Assembly: GCA_016787755.1 (NCBI GenBank)
Contig: JAEUUA010000023.1
Coordinates: forward strand, 608,613 to 672,612
DNA from: Cyclobacteriaceae bacterium
GTDB lineage: Bacteria > Bacteroidota > Bacteroidia > Cytophagales > Cyclobacteriaceae
Reading direction: 5' to 3'
Length of the DNA stretch: 64,000 bases
Both the position numbers and the translations under genes were made by a program. This document shows, in pieces, positions 46,700 to 54,306 of this stretch; position 1 is the first letter of the stretch; every line of letters starts with the position of its first letter. The notes under the pieces were generated by a model. The model made no database searches, had not been told where the DNA came from, and saw only the letters and a program-made list of their open reading frames with translations.

Positions 46700-47209
46700 A
46701 TGCTTCTAAATCTTGAAACTATTCCGCATTTCTATAAAAACTATGTTAAGCAAGTTGATGAAAGTGATTTACTGCAGGCTCTTCGTATTTCGGGGCACCG
46801 GGCATTGGAGTTGGTTCATGCTATTCCGCCAAGTAAAATAGACTTTAAGTACGCACCCGATAAATGGACGGTACGTGAGTTGTTATGCCATGTAATTGAT
46901 GCTGAACGTATTTTTGCTTATCGCGCTTTACGTTTTGCGCGAAATGATAAAACTCCGTTGGCAGGCTTTGAAGAAAACGATTATGCTCCAGAGGCCAATG
47001 CAAGCGGAAGAAGTATTGAAAAAATTACAGCCGAGATGGCTCATCTGAGATCTTCCACAATTGATCTGTTTGAAGGTTTTACTCCTGAAATGCTCACTCG
47101 AAAAGGAACTTCCAATAAAAATGAATTGTCAGTGGTTGCTTTGGGGTTCATTATTGCCGGCCACGAAACTCATCATTGCCATATCTTGAAAGAGCGGTAT
47201 CTTGCCTGA
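46700..47209 (+). CDS. DinB family protein
   Basis: The 169-residue protein has the four-helix DinB_2 layout, with metal-ligand-type histidines in WTVRELLCHVIDAERIFAYR and in IIAGHETHHCHILKERYL. The frame opens at 46652, but the ATG at 46700 is preferred because it follows the upstream stop. Such proteins are metal-dependent thiol transferases or hydrolases; the substrate is unknown. It is followed after three bases by the PBP4-type gene. Confidence 0.88.
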   Translation: MLLNLETIPHFYKNYVKQVDESDLLQALRISGHRALELVHAIPPSKIDFKYAPDKWTVRELLCHVIDAERIFAYRALRFARNDKTPLAGFEENDYAPEANASGRSIEKITAEMAHLRSSTIDLFEGFTPEMLTRKGTSNKNELSVVALGFIIAGHETHHCHILKERYLA

Positions 47210-47212
47210 TGA

Positions 47213-48496
47213 ATGAGGATTTTTGTTAGTATCGTTTTTATTCTACTCGTAAATGGGGCATGCTCGCCACGGGTTGGTATCATCAAAGAAATTAATCGCA
47301 CTGAACATGTGTTAAAAGATCATACAGGGTTTGCGCTCTATGATCTTTCTACGAAAAAGTATTTGATTGAATATAACGTGGAGAAATACTTCACTCCGGC
47401 ATCAAACACAAAAATCTTTACCTTCTATACATCATTAAAATTATTGGGCGATTCCGCCACAGCGCTGAAATATATTTATAAAGGTGATTCGTTGATTTTT
47501 TGGGGTATGGCCGATCCCTCGTTTTTATACTCGCGCACGTTTGACAATGGGCGGGCGTATAATTTCTTAACACAGTCGCCAGAAAAGTTATTTTATTCGG
47601 CTACTAATTTTAAAACAAGTTCGCTTGGCCCTGGGTGGGCGTGGGACGATTATTCTTATAATTATTCAGCAGAACGATCACCGTTCCCCATGTTTGGAAA
47701 CTTAATTACCATTGAAAAAAACTTTACTGATTTTTTGATCTCTCCTCGGTTCTTCATGCAGCATTTTACGGTTGCAACGGATCCGCATAAGCGAGAAGAA
47801 ATCATTCGTGACCTGGATAATAATCAACTCACTTTTTTTCCGGGTGCGGCTCAAAACAAACGTTGGGAAGTACCTTACCATTATAGCAGTGATTTGATCG
47901 CTGATTTATTAAGTGATACTCTTCAACGGGAAGTAAAAGAAATTTACTTACCACTTCCGTGGGATGCACAAGCATTGAAAAGCGTTCCGATGGATAGTTT
48001 ATACAGTGAAATGATGCAGGAAAGCGATAATTTTATTGCTGAACAGCTATTGCTTCAATGTGCCGGTGTACTGAGTGATACGCTGAAACCGGAGATAGCA
48101 ATTGATTTTGCTAAAAAGAATTTACTTTCTGATTTGCCGGATGAACCAAGCTGGGTAGATGGATCCGGACTTTCTCGTTATAACTTATTTACACCCCGCT
48201 CAATTGTAAAACTTTGGGAAAAAATCTATGATGAAGTCCCACAAGAGCGATTATTTAAATTGTTAGCGGTGGGCGGAAAACAAGGCACGATAAAAAACTG
48301 GTACAAAAAAGATCAGCCCTTTATTTTTGGGAAGACGGGCACGCTCAGTAACAATCACACGTTAAGTGGTTACTTGGTTACACGATCGCGTAAGGTTTTG
48401 ATCTTTAGCATGATGAATAATAACTACCTTGCCAGTACAAATGAAGTACGAAAACGAATGGAGAAAATTTTATATACAATTCATGAAAGGTATTAA
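47213..48496 (+). CDS. dacB: D-alanyl-D-alanine carboxypeptidase/endopeptidase (PBP4/DacB, S13)
   Basis: The 427-residue penicillin-binding protein begins with a lipoprotein signal (MRIFVSIVFILLVNGACSPR). The active-site motifs are TPASNTKIFTFYTS (Ser64, Lys67), MMQESDNFIAEQLL (SDN) and FGKTGTLSNNHTLSG (KTG). It trims D-Ala or cuts peptidoglycan cross-links in the periplasm, and is probably lipid anchored rather than soluble. It belongs to an operon-like run with the GH3 hexosaminidase 16 bases downstream. Confidence 0.93.
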   Translation: MRIFVSIVFILLVNGACSPRVGIIKEINRTEHVLKDHTGFALYDLSTKKYLIEYNVEKYFTPASNTKIFTFYTSLKLLGDSATALKYIYKGDSLIFWGMADPSFLYSRTFDNGRAYNFLTQSPEKLFYSATNFKTSSLGPGWAWDDYSYNYSAERSPFPMFGNLITIEKNFTDFLISPRFFMQHFTVATDPHKREEIIRDLDNNQLTFFPGAAQNKRWEVPYHYSSDLIADLLSDTLQREVKEIYLPLPWDAQALKSVPMDSLYSEMMQESDNFIAEQLLLQCAGVLSDTLKPEIAIDFAKKNLLSDLPDEPSWVDGSGLSRYNLFTPRSIVKLWEKIYDEVPQERLFKLLAVGGKQGTIKNWYKKDQPFIFGKTGTLSNNHTLSGYLVTRSRKVLIFSMMNNNYLASTNEVRKRMEKILYTIHERY

Positions 48497-48512
48497 TCTG
48501 AATAATAAGAGA

Positions 48513-49751
48513 ATGAGAAAAAGTGTATTTGTTCTGTTGGTTTCTTTTTTATGTACACCTGGCTATAGCCAGACTATGGATATGCTCGATATAAAAATCG
48601 GGCAAATGATTTTGATTGGAATGCCCAAAGCGGAATTGGACGAAAAAGTATTGGAAGAGGTGCGCAAAGGAAAAGTAGGATCATTGATTTTTTTCGAAAA
48701 AAATATTCCAAATAAGCCGAACGCATTTGCGAGTGTGAAAAGCATGACGTGGACGTATCAAAAGGCTGCTTCTATTCCATTGTTTATTTGCATTGATCAG
48801 GAGGGGGGTAAAGTGAATCGACTTAAAGAAAAGTATGGATTTACTAAATCTGTGACAGCCGGAGCCTTGGGCAAATCAAAGTCAATAGATTCAGTGGGTT
48901 TTTATGCGGATGCAACAGCGGCAACATTAGCGGGGTTAGGGTTTAATGTAAACTTTGCTCCGGTGGTTGATCTGGCTATCAATAAAGACAACACGGTTAT
49001 TGCAAAACCGGAACGTGCCTATTCAGCCAATGCGGATACTGTTGTTATGATGGCCAAGGAAGTTATCAAAATGCATCGAAAGTATGGAGTACTTACTTCA
49101 CCAAAGCATTTTCCCGGCCACGGAAGTTCAAAAGAAGATACGCATTTTGGAGTAGCAGATGTTACCAACACCTGGAGCGAAAAGGAATTGTTACCGTATA
49201 AGTTGTTGCTCGATTCAGGCTATGTGGATGCCATTATGACCTCGCACATTGTAAATAAGAATTTAGATGCGAAAGGATATCCAGGCACATTATCAAAAGA
49301 TATTCTGGATGGAATTTTAAGGAAGCGCCTTGGTTTTAATGGAGTTGTGTTTTCGGATGATATGCAAATGCACGCTATTTCTAAAAACTTTGGATTAGAA
49401 GAAACCATCAAGCTTGCTATCAATGCAGGTGTGGATATCATGTGTTTCTCTAATAATATTCCCGGTAGCGATGAGCGCACGGTTGATAAAGTGCATGCGA
49501 TTATTAAAAAAATGGTTAGCACCGGGGAAATTAAACCTGAGCGTATTGATGAATCCTTCCAACGGATCATTCAATTGAAAAGTCGCATCGGCAATCGGGA
49601 TGTGGCTGCTTATAAAGCAGAGATTGCAAAACTCCAGAATCAACTGATGGTGCAATCGGAGATTGCTAAGAAAGAAATTGATTTAAAGCAGGTAGAATCT
49701 TCACAGGAAACTCCTTCTGGTAAGAAGAAAAGGAAATCAAGAAAGAATTGA
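48513..49751 (+). CDS. GH3 beta-N-acetylhexosaminidase (NagZ type)
   Basis: The 412-residue protein has a signal peptide (MRKSVFVLLVSFLCTPGYSQ), unlike cytoplasmic NagZ. The GH3 core includes IGQMILIGMPKAEL, PLFICIDQEGGKVNRLKEKY, TSPKHFPGHGSSKEDTHFG (the catalytic histidine region), and FNGVVFSDDMQMHAISKNF, with the nucleophile Asp in SDDMQM. It probably removes GlcNAc from peptidoglycan fragments. The C-terminus has a Lys-rich tail and a coiled-coil-like KAEIAKLQNQLMVQSEIAKK. An upstream reading from 48429 overlaps dacB and is rejected. Confidence 0.93.
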   Translation: MRKSVFVLLVSFLCTPGYSQTMDMLDIKIGQMILIGMPKAELDEKVLEEVRKGKVGSLIFFEKNIPNKPNAFASVKSMTWTYQKAASIPLFICIDQEGGKVNRLKEKYGFTKSVTAGALGKSKSIDSVGFYADATAATLAGLGFNVNFAPVVDLAINKDNTVIAKPERAYSANADTVVMMAKEVIKMHRKYGVLTSPKHFPGHGSSKEDTHFGVADVTNTWSEKELLPYKLLLDSGYVDAIMTSHIVNKNLDAKGYPGTLSKDILDGILRKRLGFNGVVFSDDMQMHAISKNFGLEETIKLAINAGVDIMCFSNNIPGSDERTVDKVHAIIKKMVSTGEIKPERIDESFQRIIQLKSRIGNRDVAAYKAEIAKLQNQLMVQSEIAKKEIDLKQVESSQETPSGKKKRKSRKN

Positions 49752-49763
49752 AACCGCAAAACC

Positions 49764-50021
49764 ATGAGTAAAAATGTGATCATTGGTATCCTCACATTGC
49801 TAAGTGTAGGAAGTATCTATTTTGGGGTTCAACAAAATTCAAAAATAGATGAACGTGTTGCGGCTTGTGAGCGGAAAAAATCTGAACTCATTAAGACAGC
49901 CCAAGAGGAACAGCTAAAAGCAAGTGAGTTTCAGAAAATGGCTGAACTGGCTCAGGCGGAGGCAATGGTGCAACGAGCTTTGGCGGATGCACAAATAGAA
50001 GAGTTGAAAAAGCGAAAATAG
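49764..50021 (+). CDS. Small membrane-anchored coiled-coil protein A
   Basis: The 85-residue protein has an N-terminal membrane segment (NVIIGILTLLSVGSIYFGVQ), then a charged helix with heptad-like Glu/Lys/Ala repeats up to a Lys-rich end (LADAQIEELKKRK). It begins 12 bases after the GH3 stop, and its product resembles the next gene's in design. Function unknown; such small anchored coiled coils can scaffold partners. Confidence 0.65.
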   Translation: MSKNVIIGILTLLSVGSIYFGVQQNSKIDERVAACERKKSELIKTAQEEQLKASEFQKMAELAQAEAMVQRALADAQIEELKKRK

Positions 50022-50022
50022 T

Positions 50023-50322
50023 ATGAGTGAGGACAAATCGAATCGATCCGGATGGAATTTAATCTTCACAGGGGTTATGGCAGCTGCCATACTGGTTTCT
50101 TTTTTATATGCATTTATACAACATGGTATTGCGAATAAACAAACTGCGATAGCCATCGAGTATGAGAAGTTAGCACAAGAAACTGAAATCTCGTGTTCTG
50201 AACTTAAAAAGGAGTATAATGATCGATTAGATCAGCAACGAATTGAATTAGAAAGAGTTAATGCAATGCTCCAGAAATCACAAAAAATGTTAGACGATAA
50301 GCTAAATAAGAAATCTAAATAG
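50023..50322 (+). CDS. Small membrane-anchored coiled-coil protein B
   Basis: The 99-residue protein has a short polar N-terminus, a membrane segment (IFTGVMAAAILVSFLYAF) and a long charged helix (EYEKLAQETEISCSELKKEY, QRIELERVNAMLQKSQKML). It starts one base after the previous gene's stop. Architecture matches its neighbour but sequence similarity is low. No family recognised. Confidence 0.65.
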   Translation: MSEDKSNRSGWNLIFTGVMAAAILVSFLYAFIQHGIANKQTAIAIEYEKLAQETEISCSELKKEYNDRLDQQRIELERVNAMLQKSQKMLDDKLNKKSK

Positions 50323-50323
50323 G

Positions 50324-51121
50324 ATGGTATTTTCTCTGGAGCAAGCGATAAGTAATGAAGTTCCCATTATCATAAGTGTGCCTCATTGTGGCTCAGCATT
50401 TCCTGATGAAATAAAAGATCAGTATAAAGCAAAACTTATTAAAAATCCGGATGATACCGATTGGTTTGTGCAAACACTGTATGAGTTTGCCCCGGCTATG
50501 GGCATTACCATGATTGTAGCCAACTACAATCGATGGGTGATAGATTTAAACCGTGATCCTTTTAGTAAGCCGCTTTACACCGATGGAAGAATTATAACTC
50601 CTTTGTGTCCGGCTACTACTTTTTTAGGCGAACCCATTTACAAGGACGAGCGTCAGGAAGTTGAACTCACGGAAGTAAAGCGCAGGAAGGATTTATATTA
50701 TCAACCTTACCACAGCAAGTTGAAGGAGTTGTTGAGGCAACGAAAGAAAAAGTTTGGAAAGGTGTTGTTGTGGGATTGCCATTCTATCCGCCAACTCGTG
50801 CCCACTATTCAAAACGAAAAATTTCCGGACCTAATTTTAGGAGATGCGGACGGTACTTCTGCGGCTCCCAACTTCAGCGAGGCGACTCTGAGTGTGCTGA
50901 ATCAAGGGGGATATTCAGTTTCGCATAATCATCCCTTTAAAGGTGGGTACATTACTCGCAATTATGGCAAACCCGTAAAGAACAGGCATGCATTGCAATT
51001 GGAAATGACTAAGCTAAATTATCTGGACGATACCGAAACGAAATACGATAAAGTAAGAGCGGCCAATATGCAAGAGTTACTGAAGAAAGTGTTCGAGAAA
51101 TTGGTTGAGCAGTTAAGCTAA
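50324..51121 (+). CDS. hutG: N-formylglutamate amidohydrolase (HutG-type)
   Basis: The 265-residue protein has the N-formylglutamate amidohydrolase signature, with IISVPHCGSAFPDEIKDQY near the start, VANYNRWVIDLNRDPFSKPL in the middle and VLLWDCHSIRQLVP, and SHNHPFKGGYITRNYGKP near the end. It hydrolyses N-formyl-L-glutamate to glutamate and formate, the last step of the HutF branch of histidine breakdown. The ATG is one base after the preceding stop; its own stop overlaps the hutF start by one base (TAATG), consistent with coupled translation. Confidence 0.93.
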   Translation: MVFSLEQAISNEVPIIISVPHCGSAFPDEIKDQYKAKLIKNPDDTDWFVQTLYEFAPAMGITMIVANYNRWVIDLNRDPFSKPLYTDGRIITPLCPATTFLGEPIYKDERQEVELTEVKRRKDLYYQPYHSKLKELLRQRKKKFGKVLLWDCHSIRQLVPTIQNEKFPDLILGDADGTSAAPNFSEATLSVLNQGGYSVSHNHPFKGGYITRNYGKPVKNRHALQLEMTKLNYLDDTETKYDKVRAANMQELLKKVFEKLVEQLS

Positions 51122-52497
51122 TGAGTCCGCTAAAATACTTCCACTTTAATTCTCTTCTTCAAAAAGAAGGCTGGCTTTCTCCGGCATACATTGGCGTGGA
51201 TCAGAAGGGAAACATTGGATATTTATCAAGTCAAGCTCCAACTGATGTGATTGCTCTGGAATCTGTACAAGGATTTGTGCTGCCCGGTTTTCAAAATGCA
51301 CATTCTCATGCTTTTCAATATGCCATGGCTGGGCTTGCCGAAAATCATGCTGCAGGAACTCAAGATGATTTTTGGACCTGGCGTGAAGCCATGTATCAAT
51401 GCGCCCTTTCGGTTGATCCCGATCAGGCAGAAGCAATTGCTGCAATGCTATATGCGGAAATGGTACGCGTGGGGTATACGCATGTGGCTGAGTTTCATTA
51501 TCTGCATCACGATAAAAATGGAAAACCCTATGCTAACCGGGCAGAGATGGGCGCGCGCATGGTGGCAGCTGCTCAACGTGCCGGAATAAAAATCACCTTG
51601 ATTCCCGTCTTCTACCAACAGGGAGGGTTTGGCTTACCACCTCAGGAAAGACAAAGGAGATTTATTTCAAAATCGGTTGAGGAGTATTTTAAACTATTGG
51701 ATGCATCCAAAAAAATTATTGAAAACTATGCTAATGCTTTTTTGGGATTTAGTGTTCACTCGCTTCGAGCTGTTGAATTACAAGACATAATAACAACATA
51801 CAACAACGCTCCAGCCAATTTACCATTTCATCTACATGTAGCTGAGCAGAAAAAAGAAATTATGGATTGCCTTGCCTATTGCGGTAAGCGACCTATGCAA
51901 TGGCTTTTAGAAAACATGGAAGTTAATGAGCGATTTAATTTAGTTCACTCCACACATTTGGATGACAACGAACTCGCATTATTAGCAAAGTCCGGAGCAA
52001 CCGTTGTGTTGTGCCCATCCACTGAAGGAAATTTAGGAGATGGAATTTTCCGAATGAAGGAATATGCAAGCTTGGGTGGGCGCTGGTGTATAGGAACCGA
52101 TAGTCATATTGGGTTAAGTCCCATGGAAGAGTTTAGAATGATTGATTACCGACAGCGATTGGTAACCAATCAGCGCAACACATTTGAAGGCGATGCCGCT
52201 TCTTATCTGATCCATGAAGAAGTAACCACGGGGCGAAGAGCCATGGGATTGAAAACTGAAAGTCATTTTGAAATTGGAAAATCCTTTGATGCGGTAGTTT
52301 ATAACTCAGGATCACATTTGCTTGCCGAGACATCGGAAAAAAACCGGCTCGCAACCCTCCTGTTTACTTCTGATTCCAGCAGGATAGCAGGAACGATTAT
52401 TAATGGGAAGTGGGTGGTAAAAAATCAGCATCATGTGCAAGGGCATCCAATCAAAAATGCTTTTTCAAAAACAATGCGAGCATTACGAAGCCGTTGA
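51121..52497 (+). CDS. hutF: Formimidoylglutamate deiminase (HutF)
   Basis: The 458-residue amidohydrolase has metal-binding His in GFQNAHSHAFQYAMAGLAEN, a further ligand in FHLHVAEQKKEI and the CIGTDSHIGLSPMEEFRM motif. It converts N-formimidoyl-L-glutamate to N-formylglutamate, which HutG then hydrolyses. The rest of the histidine pathway (HutH, HutU, HutI) is not in the window. It shares one base with the preceding hutG stop, so the pair is tightly coupled, and a terminator follows after about 70 bases. Confidence 0.93.
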   Translation: MSPLKYFHFNSLLQKEGWLSPAYIGVDQKGNIGYLSSQAPTDVIALESVQGFVLPGFQNAHSHAFQYAMAGLAENHAAGTQDDFWTWREAMYQCALSVDPDQAEAIAAMLYAEMVRVGYTHVAEFHYLHHDKNGKPYANRAEMGARMVAAAQRAGIKITLIPVFYQQGGFGLPPQERQRRFISKSVEEYFKLLDASKKIIENYANAFLGFSVHSLRAVELQDIITTYNNAPANLPFHLHVAEQKKEIMDCLAYCGKRPMQWLLENMEVNERFNLVHSTHLDDNELALLAKSGATVVLCPSTEGNLGDGIFRMKEYASLGGRWCIGTDSHIGLSPMEEFRMIDYRQRLVTNQRNTFEGDAASYLIHEEVTTGRRAMGLKTESHFEIGKSFDAVVYNSGSHLLAETSEKNRLATLLFTSDSSRIAGTIINGKWVVKNQHHVQGHPIKNAFSKTMRALRSR

Positions 52498-52564
52498 CCC
52501 AAGAATCTGCTAAGACGCGCATGGATTGAGGCAGGGATTAGAGTGCAATGAGTAACATTGAGTC

Positions 52565-52597
52565 AAAAAAAAATACGCTTACTAGCGTATTTTTTTA
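52565..52597. terminator. Rho-independent terminator downstream of hutF
   Basis: AAATACGCT, a TACT loop and AGCGTATTT form a perfect stem flanked by A- and T-tracts on the two sides. It can act in both directions and separates hutF from the convergent YegP gene. Confidence 0.92.
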
Positions 52598-52617
52598 TTA
52601 CTATAAAATAATCGAGT

Positions 52618-52947
52618 TTAAGATTGATTCTCAAGACTGGCACCAACAACATTCTTTTTTACAGACTCAATTCCGTTTTCCATTGCTGCAGTGCTCTCAT
52701 ACATTTCACTCTTTCCAATAATCTGACCGTTGCCGGCTTTTAAATTGAAATATGCTTTTCCATTTTTTGATTCTTTACGTTCAAAGCTATCATCGTTCAA
52801 CCCGTTTTTAATTACTGACTCTACACCATTTTTGCATGCATCCATACTTGAATAACCCTCACTCGTAAGTATAACCTGATGATTACCCGCTTTTAAATTA
52901 AATTGATAATCGTTGTTTGTGCGTTGTGTGATTACAAATTTTCCCAT
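52618..52947 (-). CDS. YegP family (DUF1508) duplicated domain protein
   Basis: The 109-residue protein is two similar DUF1508 units of about 50 residues: KFVITQRTNNDYQFNLKAGN with GYSSMDACKNGVESVIKNG, then ERKESKNGKAYFNLKAGNGQ with STAAMENGIESVKKN. Each folds as a small beta sheet. The function of the family is unknown. It ends 21 bases from the hutF terminator, and a 310-base gap lies upstream of its start. Confidence 0.93.
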   Translation of the reverse strand: MGKFVITQRTNNDYQFNLKAGNHQVILTSEGYSSMDACKNGVESVIKNGLNDDSFERKESKNGKAYFNLKAGNGQIIGKSEMYESTAAMENGIESVKKNVVGASLENQS

Positions 52948-53257
52948 TCTTTAATAAAATTTTAATTAAACATTTCTTTCTCTTTAATATAATAAAATAA
53001 TGGGAGAAATCAAATTTTAATTTCAATTAATGCTTAAATCATTGTAAATGCTAATAAGAACAAACGATGACCCCAGAATGAAATTCGTTTACTTTTAATG
53101 ATCACCATTTAATTTATTTCACTAAATGATGCTACATATCCAAACTCAGTCTTTTGTGATTTGCTATTTGTAATGATTTCATAATAGACAATTCTATTTA
53201 TAGAAAGCGATAGCAACAAGTTAGGGGAAATCTAAAGAACCTCATACTTTTATAATC
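52948..53257. other. 310-base AT-rich intergenic region between divergent genes
   Basis: The region is very A/T-rich with no credible ORF, no RNA-gene structure and no long repeat. It must carry both the YegP and alcohol dehydrogenase promoters. The best -7-like candidate for the dehydrogenase is TACTTTTA (53245-53252), just upstream of its start and without a good -33 element, so it is not called as a promoter. Confidence 0.6.
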
Positions 53258-54262
53258 ATGAACTACATTATTTGTGAGCAACCGAACCAGTTTTTTATAA
53301 AGACTAAAGCAACTCCTGCTTTGGAACCAGAATGTGCCTTGCTTCAAATAAAACGAATTGGAATTTGTGGAACTGATCTTCACGCTTATAAGGGTGAGCA
53401 GGCGTTTTTCACCTATCCCCGAATTCTAGGGCACGAATTGGCTGCCGAAATACTTGCTGTTGATGGAAATGATGAGTTGAAGGTGCGTGATCGGGTTGCT
53501 GTGATTCCCTACATTAACTGTAAGGAGTGTAGTGCTTGCTGCACGGGTAAATCAAATTGTTGCGAACATTTAAAAGTGTATGGTGTTCATATGGATGGTG
53601 GTATGCAGGAGGTAATCAATTTTCCTACTCGATTATTGCTGCCAGCCAATGATCTTTCCTTCGATGATATTGCATTAGTTGAGCCCTTGGCGGTTGGTGC
53701 ACATGCGCTGCGAAGAGCACATATACAGAAGGGAAAAACTATTGTTGTTTTAGGATGCGGTCCCATTGGCATGGGAATCATTCAACTTGCAAAAATTTTA
53801 GGTGTTACTGTTTTTGCTATAGATGTGAATGAACATCGATTGACATTGGCTAAAGAAAAATTTGGTGCAGACCACATTTTAAAGCCATCTCCAAAAATGT
53901 TCAGGAAAATTAATCAGGACGAACTAGCTCATACTGTTTTTGATGCTACGGGAAACAGACAAGCCATTGAAAGTGGATTGGAGTACATGGGGCATGGAGG
54001 AACGCTTGTGCTGGTTGGTCTAACGAAAGGTGAACTCACTTTTCACCATCCTTCTCTGCATGCAAAGGAAACTACCTTGATGAGTAGCCGAAATGCAACC
54101 CGCGAAGATTTTGAGTTTGTACTTAACGTTTTGCGTAAGAAGAAATTTAATACGGAAGCATATATCACCCGCAACGTATCGTACCACTCAATCCTTACTG
54201 AGTTTGATGCCTGGTCTACACCAGATTCGAAGGAGATAAAGGTGGTAACGCGTTGGGAGTAG
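53258..54262 (+). CDS. Zinc-dependent alcohol/sugar dehydrogenase (MDR family)
   Basis: The 334-residue medium-chain dehydrogenase has the catalytic-zinc GICGTDLHAYKGEQAFFTYP and RILGHELAAEILAV, the structural-zinc cysteines in PYINCKECSACCTGKSNC, and the NAD-binding VVLGCGPIGMGIIQLAKILG. It resembles L-galactonate, sorbitol and threonine dehydrogenases; the substrate cannot be decided. A stop at 54262 is followed by a palindromic hairpin before the convergent S9 peptidase gene. Confidence 0.9.
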   Translation: MNYIICEQPNQFFIKTKATPALEPECALLQIKRIGICGTDLHAYKGEQAFFTYPRILGHELAAEILAVDGNDELKVRDRVAVIPYINCKECSACCTGKSNCCEHLKVYGVHMDGGMQEVINFPTRLLLPANDLSFDDIALVEPLAVGAHALRRAHIQKGKTIVVLGCGPIGMGIIQLAKILGVTVFAIDVNEHRLTLAKEKFGADHILKPSPKMFRKINQDELAHTVFDATGNRQAIESGLEYMGHGGTLVLVGLTKGELTFHHPSLHAKETTLMSSRNATREDFEFVLNVLRKKKFNTEAYITRNVSYHSILTEFDAWSTPDSKEIKVVTRWE

Positions 54263-54263
54263 T

Positions 54264-54295
54264 CACAGATTCTCTGATTACTATACTAATCTGTG
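54264..54295. repeat. Inverted repeat CACAGATT/AATCTGTG between convergent genes
   Basis: Two perfect 8-base arms enclose a 16-base loop between the stops of the dehydrogenase and the S9 peptidase. It could act as a bidirectional terminator, or belong to the CACAGAG-like repeats seen at the GxxExxY module, since the arms share the CACAGA core. Confidence 0.4.
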
Positions 54296-54306
54296 GCTTT
54301 AAATCT

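Noticed and set aside
48429..48512. Longer start of the GH3 gene
   Set aside because: It overlaps dacB and hides the signal peptide that begins at 48513.
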